A stretch of DNA of 64,000 nucleotides, taken from contig OY855914.1 of assembly GCA_963693305.1 (NCBI GenBank), positions 19,825,472 through 19,889,471 of the forward strand, given 5' to 3'. Every line of letters starts with the position of its first letter. The first letter of the stretch is position 1. A program made the translations under genes and the position numbers. Shown piece after piece: positions 35,848-47,800 of the stretch. Source of the stretch: Meandrina meandrites. Its lineage: Eukaryota > Cnidaria > Anthozoa > Scleractinia > Meandrinidae. The notes below the pieces were generated by a model that was not told the origin of the DNA, did no database searches, and saw nothing but the letters and a program-made list of their open reading frames with translations.

Positions 35848-38800
35848 GTACATGTATCAATAATGATTATGTTACTATAAATGTTATCTTGAAAATGTGA
35901 AAAAAAAAATGTACCAGTAAATGTTTTTTTTTTTTTTTTGGAGTGGCCATGCACTTAGCTTCATATCTCTTCAAAATAGCTAGTTTACAGGCATGCCAAA
36001 GCACTGAAAGAGAGGAAACAAACATTTTCAGTCAACATACGTGTAACATGGCTAAAAATGCCAACTGGCAGGAGGCAGAACAATTGGCTATATACAAAGC
36101 GTGATCAAGGATTTGAACTTGGGGTGATGGAGAACAAATCCAGCTAGAAGCAGGGTGGAGGACTTGATACTTTTACCCTGGGGTAAATTTCCTTCAGTAT
36201 ATATTAAATTTTGCCAACCTTAACGCATGTATGTCGATTCTCAAACAGGAGCAGTATGCACTGGTTTACAAAGCTGTTGTTCAACTTGTTCAAGAAGAAT
36301 TGGAAAAAGAAAAGCTTAAGTCTCACACGTATGTCAATGTGGAAATTCCCACTGCATCTAAATCGCCAACTGAAGTTGGAAATTACGAGAATTGTGAATT
36401 TCTGAGCAGTGTTAGCAGATGGAAGCAAAGTGATCTGCAGAATGGATCTGTTCCTAAGGCGCCATTACCGGCACCGGTACTGGCACCAGCACCGAAAGAA
36501 ACAGAAACGAATTCCAAACCACAACCGGCAAATCGGCAGCCCATGCCAACACCAAAGTCTGATGGAGCTGCTGTTGTTAAGTCAAATTCACCAACAAAAG
36601 GGGACTATGTAAATCTTGAATTTCCTGGAAAAGTGACTAAAAATATACCAGCATCACCAGTAAAGGACACAGATGGTGCGACATCGGCCCAGCGTAGGTC
36701 ACCCACAGGGAGTAATGTGCTAAGTTTGAATTTAAATGAGGTGAAAGGAGGCAGTAAAGGCCCTGCGGTGGCAGTGCGACAAAAGAGCCCAACAACCCCT
36801 GATTATGAGGTGTTGCCAAAGAGATCTTCAGGGCCAGGTACAGCCACTCCAGGAAATCAAAAGCCTCCTCAAAAGAATAAAGTTGTGTCAGCCGATTATG
36901 AGTTTCCTGCAATGGTTGCACCACAGAAGCAAAGTAAAGAAGTTCCTGAAGGTATGGTTCATGTTTGGTTAAAAGCTAAGTGTACAATTCGCTGGCCACA
37001 TTGGTATACTTTTAATAGTGTCTAGAGGGAGGAGTAGTGACATTAGAAGAAACTTGTACACCATGAAATATTACAGGCATGCAATGCGTGCGGAGGACGC
37101 AATGTGTGCATTCAATTGCATCCTTTTCTACACACTGTCAGCCAATGTGATACCAGGTAATAAATATTATTAAATAATTAGTAATAATTATTTAATAATT
37201 ATTAATTATTGACAATAACTATTACCTGGTATCATAGGCATGCAATGCGTGCAGAGGGAGAAGGATAAGTATACATGTGCAAGTGTATGCCTGTACTTCT
37301 TTACAGTGTACATACATTTCAAGCCTGTAATTCTATTGAACCTGCACAGAGCTCTGGTGCCAGCTGGTAAATCATATTATTTGTGTTCTGAGATTTTTCA
37401 TTTTCAGTACTGTCTTGAAACAAAAAACTTCAACCATCCGTTTTCTTCTTGGCGAATAGATAAGAAATGCATGTACACGTTTATTGTGCAAATTTGCTTA
37501 GCTACATTGTATAATCTTATGGTGAGTTGTTGCAGGTCAGACTTAAAAGGTCGCGGGTTGCAACAGCTCACCAGCTACAGCTGTAGTAAACAGGTATTAC
37601 ACATGAAATACAACTGAATGACTGAGAATCTTTAGTCTTCAATGCGGGGGATCAGTTTCCATGCATTACCAGCACTGGCACCAAAAGAAACAAAAACTTA
37701 TTTCAAACCATTAATGTGCCAACATCAAAACCTGATGGAGCTATTGCTGTAAAGTCAAAAAGTCTTCCACTTATATTGCATTTTACACAGCATGGGGGCT
37801 ATGCTATTAAAAGTTTTAACTAAATTGATTGATGTTTTGCAAGTACTGATAGAAAACAAGACAGTTAGAATCAATGCAATAGAGTTGTTTTACTTTATCC
37901 TTGTGAAATAGCAACTACCGACCGGTAAACTTTCAGATAGTATTACACACTAATTCCATTGTTTTATTTTGTTTAGTTTTGACTATTATGCACTAATTGT
38001 TACCTGTTGTTTCACGGGTTAAGTAAAACCACTCTAACCACTTAAGGCTAATGTGCAGTTGACTACTTAATTTAATGACTGAGCTAAAATCAATTAACAT
38101 TCTTAACTCCACATCTGAACTATATTTAACTTCAGAAACTGCTATCAGCTATTAATCAATTAATGCAATGCACCTGAGAAATTAATTAATATTAATTAAT
38201 AATATAATAATGTCTTTGAATGTCATTGAAACTTACAAGTCCCCACTTAAGAAACTTCTGAGATTCACTTGAAAGAAATCAATACTGATGACATACATGT
38301 GATCAGTGTAGCAATTAATGATAATTAATTTATACCTTATATTCATAATAATCATAATAAATCTTAAAACAGGTCTGTTAATTGATCTCGGGGATGATGT
38401 GCCTCCTTTGCCATCCAAAAGGCACTCAGTAGGTTCTTCTGTAACTAAAGATGGATCCGGCTCCAGATATGAAAATATTGAAGGTAACCTACCATGTTAC
38501 TCAGTAAATTAGTGAGTAATAATTATTGTTACTAGATTTCAGGCAAACAGTTTAAAAGCGAGATCTATCGAAGAAGTAATTTTCTATAGCCTCTTAATAA
38601 ACCCATTAAAATCATCAATGATAACTTCCTACGATAGAATACACCAAAGAAGTATTCATAAACCGAAATCAGCAAGGATAGTTACCACTGCAGTACAAAC
38701 GATAAACTTGAAAAAAAAAAGAGGTTATATTTAACCGCGCGGCCATGGGCCGAGCGCGGTTCTTGTTTTACACGGGATTTATTAACCGCGCGGCCATGGG

Positions 38801-41800
38801 CCGAGCGCGGTTCTTGCTTTACACGGGATTTATTATTATTATTAACCGCGCGGCCATGGGCCGAGCGCGGTTCTTGTTTTACACGGGATTTATTATTATT
38901 AACCGCGCGGCCATGGGCCGAGCGCGGTTCTTGCTCTGCACGGGATTTATTATTATTTTTCGTCGTTTTTTTTTGTCGGTGACCAGACGCAAACCTCCAC
39001 TCGGCCAAATCGTGATCGGGACTGAATCACGCAACCTGTGATGTTTATTCGCCAAAAGCTGTTGAAACATGAATGTACGGAAAATGTTGCGGATATTGTT
39101 TTCTTTATTGTGTATAAAGTATATTTTCTTTTGGTTTTATCGAAACGTTCGATTCAAAGCGAATGTTTAATACACTGAAAAAGGTATTATGTCAGCCATG
39201 GAATGCGCTGATGTTGCAGGTTTCACTTTTGTTACGTGACAAATAACATTGTGTTTCATTTGCATGTTTATGTCGGCAGAAGCGACGGTCATTAATTTAA
39301 TTTGTTTCCTCTTCTGCGAGTATTTCTTGTGGGTTTAGGCAATCGAAGTGAATTCTTTGGCTATTTCCTTGAAGTGAGTTCAAATATTTGAAAGGAAATG
39401 AAATATTTGCTTAAGTAAACAATTGAGCGTGCCCGAACGTGCAGGGGTTACGTCATTAGAAGGGAAAAACCCCCAAGCTAAAGATAGTCGGGGACAACGT
39501 AAACCTCGGATTGTGTGACTAACGTGACTACTTTGCTAGTCCTTTACTCATAATGCAAAGATATTAAATTTAATGGTGACTTTTGAGAAAGAAAGCTCTT
39601 AATTAGCCAAAAATATAAGCGCGGTTTTAAGTTGCTATAGCAACTTCTTGTTTTTTTTTTTGTCGGTGACTAGACGCAAACCTCCACTCGGCCAAATCGT
39701 GCTCGGGACTGAATCACGCAACCTGTGATGTTTATTCGCCAAAAGCTGTTGAAACATGAATGTACGGAAAATGTTGCGGATATTGTTTTCTTTATTGTGT
39801 ATAAAGCATATTTTCTTTTGGTTTTATTGAAGCGTTCGATTCAAAGCGAATGTTGAATACACTGAAAAAGGTATTACGTCAGCGATGGAATGCGCTGATG
39901 TTCCAGGTTTCACTTTCGTTACGTGACAAATAACATTGTGTTTCATTTGCATGTTTATGTCTGCAGAAGCGACGGCCATTAATTTAATTTGTTTCCTCTT
40001 CTGCGAGTATTTCTTGTGGGTTTAGGCAATCGAAGTGAATTCTTTGGCTATTTCATCGAAGTGAGTTCAAAGATTTGAAAGGAAATGAAATATTTGCTTA
40101 AGTAAACAATTGAGCGAGTCCGAACGTGCAGGGGTTACGTCATTAGAAGGGAAAACCCCCAAGGTAAGCACTTGCAAGGATTACATCATTGGAAGGGAAA
40201 TTACCGCCGTACACCGCCCTTCTAAATATAGCCGTGAACATTAAATTTCGCCCTGACTTTTGAGGAAGAAAGCTGTGCATTAGCAAAAAAATATAAGCGC
40301 GGTTTTAAGTTGCTATAGCAACTTCTTGTTATTTTTTTTTTGTATTTTTTTTGTCAGTGACCAGACCCAAACCTCCACTCGGCCAAATCGTGATCGCGAC
40401 TTTAAATCGCCCAACCTGTGATGTTTACTCGCCAAAAGCTGATAAAACATAAATGTACGGAAAATGTTACAGATATTGTTTTCTTTTTTGTTTATAAAGT
40501 ATATTTTCTTTTGGTTTTATCGAAGCGTTGGACTCGAAGCTAACATTGAATACACTAAAAAAAGGTATTACGTCAGCCATGGAATGCGCTAATGCTGCAG
40601 GTTTCACTTTCGCTACGTGACAAATAACATTGTGTTTTCTTTATATCGGCAGAAGCGACGGTCATTAATTTGTTTGATCTTCTCCAAGTATTTATTGTGG
40701 GTTTAGGCAATTGATACGATTTCTTTGGCTATTTCATCTAAGCGAGTTCAGAGATTTGAAGGGAAATGAAATATTTGCTAAAGTAAACAATTGAGCGTGC
40801 CCGAACGTGCAGGGGGTACGTCATTAGAAGGGAAAAACCCAAGATAAGCACTTGCAAGGATTACATCAGTGGTAGGGAAATTACCACCGTACGTCGCCGT
40901 TCTAAATATAGCCGTGAACATTGTAAAGCTTGAAATGTTAGAATCGCGTGACTACCTTCCTACGGGCTCTCACTCACGACAGAAACCAATCACATTTAAT
41001 CGTGACTTTTACCTAAAGAAAATAGCAGTTATTACTAGTGTCCAAGTAGTGGAATGCTAGTTTTCTTTTTGTTTAATTCATGCCCATTCATGTCTTCAGC
41101 GAAGTTCCAGATTAAGACCATTACGTCATCATAACTTTCACAACGGCTATGAGGAATGGCGCAACATTGGATTGTGTGACTTGCGTGACTAGATTGCTGG
41201 TCCTTTACTCATAGTGCAAACAGATTAAATTTAGCCCTGACTTTTGAGGAAGAAAGCTGTGCATTAGCAAAAATTGTAAGCGCGGTTAAGTTGCTATAGC
41301 AACTTCTTGTTTTTTTTTATGTCGGTGACCAGACGCAAACCTCCACTCGGCCAAGTCGTGATCGGGACTGAATCACGCAACCTGTGATGTTTATTCGCCA
41401 AAAGCTGTTGAAACATGAATGTACGGAAAATGTTGCGGATATTGTTTTCTTTATTGTGTATAAAGCATATTTTCTTTTGGTTTTATCGAAGCGTTCGATT
41501 CAAAGCGAATGTTGAATACACTGAAAAAGGTATTACGTCAGCCATGGACTGCGCTGATGTTGCAGGTTTCACTTTCGTTACGTGACAAATAACATTGTGT
41601 TTCATTTGCATGTTTATGTCGGCAGAAGCGACGGTCATTAATTGAATTTGTTTCCTCTTCTGCGAGTATTTCTTGTGGGTTTAGGCAATCGAAGTAAATT
41701 CTTTGGCTATTTCCTTGAAGTGAGTTCAAATATTTGAAAGGAAATGAAATATTTGCTTAAGTAAACAATTGAGCGTGCCCGAACGTGCAGGGGTTACGTC

Positions 41801-44800
41801 ATTGGAAGGGAAAAACCCCAAGCTAAAGATAGCCGGGAACAACGTAGACCTCGGATTGTGTGACTAAGGTGACTACTTTGCTAGTCCTTTACTCATAATG
41901 CAAACAGATTTAACCGTGACTTTTGAGAAAGAAAGCTGTTAATTAGCCAAAAATATAAGCGCGGTTTTAAGTTGCTATAGCAACTTCTTGTTATTTTTTT
42001 TTTTTGTCGGTGACCAGACACAAACCTCCACTCGGCCAAATCGTGTTTGGAGCTTTGAAATCACGCAACCTATGATGTTTATTCGCCAAAAGCTGTTGAA
42101 ACATTAATGTACCGAAAATGTTGCGGATATTGTTTTCTTTATTGTGTATAAAGTATATTTTCTTTTGGTTTTATCGAAGCGTTGGATTCAAAGCGAATGT
42201 TGAATACACTGAAAAAAGGTATTACGTCAGCCATGGAATGTGCTGATGTTGCAGGTTTCACTTTCGTTACGTGACAACTAACATTGTGTTTTATTTGCAT
42301 GTTTATGTCGGCAGAAGCGACGGCCATTAATTGAATTTGTTTCCTCTTCTGCGAGTATTTCTTGTGGGTTTAGGCAATCGAAGTGAATTCTTTGGCTATT
42401 TCATCGAAGTGAGTTCAAAGATTTGAAAGGAAATGAAATATTTGCTTAAGTAAACAATTGAGCGTGTCCGAACGTGCAGGGGTTACGTCATTAGAAGGGA
42501 AAACCCCCAAGGTAAGCACTTGCAAACATTACATCATTGGTAGGGAAATTACCGCCGTACACCGCCCTTCTAAATATAGCCGTGAACATTGTAATGCTTG
42601 AAATGTAAGAATCGTGTGATTACCTTCCTGCGGGCTCTCACTCACGGCACAAACCAATTACATTTAATCGTGACTTTTACCTAAAGAAAATAACAGTTAT
42701 TACTAGCATCCAAGTAGTGGAATGCTAGTTTTCTTTTTGTTTAATTCATGCCCGTTCATGTCTTCAGCGAAGTTCCAGATTAAGACCATTACGTCATCAT
42801 AAATTTCACAACGGCTATGGACGATGGTGCAACATTGGATTGTGTGACTCGCGTGACTACTTTGGTATTCCTTTACTCAAAGTGCAAACAGATTAAATTT
42901 CGCCCTGACTTTTGAGGAAGAAAGCTGTGCATCAGCAAAAAAATATAAGCGCGGTTTTAAGTTGCTATAGCAACTTCTTGTTTTTTGTCGGTAACCAGAC
43001 CCAAACTTCCACTCGACCAAATCGCGATCGGGACTTCGGATCACGCAACCTGGGATGTTTATTCACCAAAAGCTGTCGAAACATCAATGTACAGAAAATG
43101 TTACGGATATTGTTTTCTTTATTGTGTATAAAATATTTTTTCTTTTGGTCTCATCGAAGCGTTGGGCTCAAAGGGAATTTGAAGACACTAAAAAAGGTAT
43201 TACGTCAGCCATGGAATGCGCTGATGTTGCAGCTTTCACTTTCACTATATGACAAAAAAGATTATTTTTTCTTTGCAAGTTTATTTCACCAGAAGCGACG
43301 GTCATTAATTTAATTGTAATTTTGCGAGTATTCTTGTGGGTTTAGGCAATTGAAGTGGATCCTTTGGCTGTTTCATAGAAGCGATTTGAAGAAGATTTGA
43401 AGCAGAATTTAATATTTGCTTAGGTAAACAATTGAGCGTGCCTGAACGTGCAGGGATTACGTCATTAGTAGGGAAAAAACCTTCCAGCTAAAGATAGCAT
43501 TGGATAACGTAAACCTCGGATTGTGTGACTAGCGTGACTACTTTGCTAGTCCTTTACTCAAAGTGCAATCAGATTGAATTTAACCGTGACTTTTGAGAAA
43601 GAAAGCTCTTAATGAGAAAAAAATATATAAGCGCGGTTTTAAGTTGCTATAGCAACTTCTTGTTATTTTTTTTTTGTCGGTGACCAGACGCAAACCTCCA
43701 CTCGGCCAAATCGTGACTGGGGCTTTGAAATCACGCAACCTATGATGTTTATTCGCCAAAAGCTGTTGAAACATAAATGTACCGAAAATGTTGCGGATAT
43801 TGTTTTCTTTATTGTGTATAAAGTATATTTTCTTTTGGTTTTATCGAAGCGTTGGATTCAAAGCGACTGTTGAATACACTGAAAAAAGGTATTACGTCAG
43901 CCATGGAATGCGCTGATGTTGCAGGTTTCACTTTCGTTACGTGACAAATAACATTGTGTACCATTTGCATGTTTATGTCGGCAGAAGCGACGGTCATTAA
44001 TTTAATTTGTTTCCTCTTCTGCGAGCATTTCTTGTGGGTTTAGGCAATCGAAGTAAATTCTTTGGCTATTTCATCGAAGTGAGTTCAAATATTTGAAAGG
44101 AAATGAAATATTTGCTTAAGTAAACAATTGAGCGTGCCCGAACGTGCAGGGGTTACGTCATTAGAAGGGAAAAACCCCAAGCTAAAGGAGAACCTCGGAT
44201 TGTGTGACTAACGTGACAACTTTGCTAGTCCTTTACTCATAATGCAAACAGATTTAACCGTGACTTTTGAGAAAGAAAGCTGTTAATTAACCGCGCGGCC
44301 ATGGGCCGAGCGCGGTTCTTGTTTTACACGGGATTTATTATTAACCGCGCGGCCATGGGCCGAGCGCGGTTCTTGCTCTGCACGGGATTTATTATTATTT
44401 TTCGTCGTTTTTTTTTGTCCGTGACCAGACCCAAACCTCAACTCGGCCAATTCGCGATCGGAACTTTGAATCACGCAACCTGGGATGTTTATTCGCCAAA
44501 AGCTGTTGAAACGTTAATGTATGGATATTCTTTTCTCTATTGTATTGAAATATATTTTCTTCGGGTTTTATGGAAGCGTTGGATTCGAAGCGAATATTGA
44601 GTACACTAAAAAAGGTATTACGTCATTATGGAATGAGCTGATGTTGCAGCTTTCACTTTCACTACGTGACAAATAAGATTGTGTTTTCTTTGGAAGTTTG
44701 TTTCGCCAGAAGCGACGGCCATTGATGTATTTGCAATTTTGCGAGTATTTCTTGTGAGTTTAGGCAATTGAAGTGAATTATTTGGCTGTGTCATTAGAGC

Positions 44801-47800
44801 GAGTTCAGATATTTGAAGGAAAATGAAATATTTGCTAAGGTAAACAATCGAGCGTGCCCATACTTGCAGGGGCTACGTCATTAGTAGGGAAAAACACCTA
44901 GCTAAAGATAGCTGAAAATAACGTAAACCACTGATTTTGTGACTCGCGTGACTACTTTACTTGTTCGCCAAAAGCTGTTGAAACATGAATGTACGGAAAA
45001 TGTTGCGGATATTGTTTTCTTAATTGTGTATAAAGTATATTTTCTTTTGGTTTTATCGAAGTGTTCGATTCAAAGCGAATGTTGAATACACTGAAAAAGG
45101 TATTACGTCAGCCATGGAATGCGCTGATGTTGCAGGTTTCACTTTCGTTACGTGACAAATAACATTGTGTTTCATTTGCATGTTTATGTCGGCAGAAGCG
45201 ACGATCATTAATTTAATTTGTTTCCTCTTCTGCGAGTATTTCTTGTGGGTTTAGGCAATCGAAGTGAATTCTTTGGCTATTTCCTTGAAGTGAGTTCAAA
45301 TATTTGAAAGGAAATAAAATATTTGCTTAAGTAAACAATTGAGCGTGCCCGAACGTGCAGGGGTTACGTCATTAGAAGGGAAAAAAACCCAAGTTAAAGA
45401 TAGCCGGGGACTACGTAAACCTCGGATTGTGTGACTAACGTGACTACTTTGCTAATCCTTTACTCATAATGCAAACAGATTAAATTTAACCGTGACTTTT
45501 GAGAAAGAAAGCTGTTAATTAGCCAAAAATATAAGCGCGGTTTTAAGTTGCTATAGCAACTTCTTGTTTTTTTTTTTGTCGGTGACCAGACCCGAACCTC
45601 CACTCGGCCAAATCGTGTTTGGGGCTTTGAAATCACGCAACCTATGATGTTTATTCGCCAAAAGCTGTTGAAACATTAATGTACCGAAAATGTTGCGGAT
45701 ATTGTTTTCTTTATTGTGTATAAAGAATATTTTCTTTTGGTTTTATCGAAGCGTTGGATTCAAAGCGAATGTTGAATACACTGAAAAAAGGTATTACGTC
45801 AGCCATGGAATGTGCTGATGTTGCAGGTTTCACTTTCGTTACGTGACAAATAACATTGTGTTTTATTTGCATGTTTATGTCGGCAGAAGCGACGGCCATT
45901 AATTGAATTTGTTTCCTCTTCTGCGAGTATTTCTTGTGGGTTTAGGCAATCGAAGTGAATTCTTTGGCTATTTCACCGAAGTGAGTTCAAAGATTTGAAA
46001 GGAAATGAAATATTTGCTTAAGTAAACAATTGAGCGTGTCCGAACGTGCAGGGGTTACGTCATTAGAAGGGAAAACCCCCAAGGTAAGCACTTGCGAGGA
46101 TTACATCATTGGTAGGGAAATTACCGCCGTACACCGCCCTTCTAAATATAGCCGTGAACATTGTAATGCTTGAAATGTTAGAATCGTGTGATTACCTTCC
46201 TGCGGGCTCTCACTCACGGCACAAACCAATTACATTTAATCGTGACTTTTACCTAAAGAAAATAACAGTTATTACTAGCATCCAAGTAGTGGAATGCTAG
46301 TTTTCTTTTTGTTTAATTCATGCCCGTTCATGTCTTCAGCGAAGTTCCAGATTAAGACCATTACGTCATCATAAATTTCACAACGGCTATGGACGATGGT
46401 GCAACATTGGATTGTGTGACTCGCGTGACTACTTTGGTATTCCTTTACTCAAAGTGCAAACAGATTAAATTCCGCCCTGACTTTTGAGGAAGAAAGCTGT
46501 GCATTAGCAAAAAATATAAGCGCGGTTTTAAGTTGCTATAGCAACTTCTTGTTAGCCAAAAATATAAGCGCGGTTTTAAGTTGCTATAGCAACTTCTTGT
46601 TTTTTTTTATGTCGGTGACCAGACGCAAACCTCCACTCGGCCAAATCGTGATCGGGACTGAATCACGCAACCTGTGATGTTTATTCGCCAAAAGCTGTTG
46701 AAACATGAATGTACGGAAAATGTGGCGGATATTGTTTTCTTTATTGTGTATAAAGTATATTTTCTTTTGGTTTTATCGAAGCGTTGGATTCAAAGCGAAT
46801 GTTGAATACACTGAAAAAGGTATTACGTCAGCCATGGAATGCGCTGATGTTGCAGGTTTCACTTTCGTTACGTGACAAATAACATTGTGTTTCATTTGCA
46901 TGTTTATGTCGGCAGAAGCGACGGTCATTAATTTAATTTGTTTCCTCTTCTGCGAGTATTTCTTGTGGGTTTAGGCAATCGAAGTGAATTCTTTGGCTAT
47001 TTCCTTGAAGTGAGTTCAAATTTTTGAAAGGAAAAAAAATATTTGCTTAAGTAAACAATTGAGCGTGCCCGAACGTGCAGGGGTTACGTCATTAGAAGGG
47101 AAAAACCCCCAAGCTAAAGATAACCGGGGACACCGTAAACTTCGGATTGTGTGACTAACGTGACTACTTTGCTTGTCCTTTACTCATAATGCAAACATAT
47201 TAAATTTAACCGTGACTTTTGAGAAAGAAAGCTGTTTATTAGCCAAAAATATAAGCGCGGTTTTAAGTTGCTATAGCAACTTCTTGTTTTAAATGCTTTG
47301 TCCATAATGTTATGTCACAGGCAGCCCAAGCTCACGCTGAGAGTAGTTTTAATAACCAACATAACAGTCGTTTGAATAGCTGAACGTGACTCTTGTCTTG
47401 CAGCATGTAGGCTCGATTTCCGCCGTCCTCTCGTGTTCGGTCTTTCCTCCCCAAAAAGAGACACGGATCAAAATTCGAAAGCGCATCGTAAAGCAACAAC
47501 ATACCAGTCACAGACAAAGTCATATTCCAAAGTGTCATATTGATCCGTGTCCTATATACACCAAATCCATTTGGCGTGTCTAGGACACCAATTTATTACC
47601 CAGTAATGCAGCCCCTTCTGTTGTTGTCAGCATCGTCCTCATGGTTGTGGGCACCCCTAATCTTATCCTATTTCTTTTGCTTTTCATTTTTAGTCAAGCC
47701 TAAACCCATGCCTGGATTAAGCTCTCTCAGATCAAACAGTTCCCCCAATGTGTTGGACGATTCTTGGCTGTTTGGTCCACAATCGACAGTAACCACTACA

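Larger units (their letters stand above)
38733..47288. repeat. 8.6-kb tandem array with palindromic unit ends in intron 12
   Basis: About ten direct units follow one another. Most end with AAGTTGCTATAGCAACTT, a perfect 18-base palindrome, followed by CTTG and a T tract. The palindrome lies at 39629, 40307, 41288, 41969, 42959, 43641, 45545, 46530, 46578 and 47265. Short units are about 680 bases and long units about 985 bases; the long form carries an extra block with GTAAGCACTTGC and GCTCTCACTCACGG. A 48-base unit (46548-46595) is only a terminal module. Units are highly similar, with scattered substitutions. No credible protein is encoded. The palindrome plus CTTG plus T-tract ending resembles 3' ends of Helitron-like elements, but no Rep/helicase is present and the class is inference. 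Confidence 0.85.

Noticed and set aside
38682..39041. Frames encoding repeated [10 protein letters not shown] or [16 protein letters not shown]
   Set aside because: They are translations of the GC-rich hairpin modules on both strands, with no conserved start or context.
42139..45899. A 62-residue minus-strand frame ([11 protein letters not shown]) repeated in three array units
   Set aside because: It is absent or broken in other units and has no family match; repetition follows from the tandem array.
38733..47288. CRISPR-like array
   Set aside because: Units are hundreds of bases long and nearly identical throughout, in an intron of an animal gene; there are no short unique spacers.
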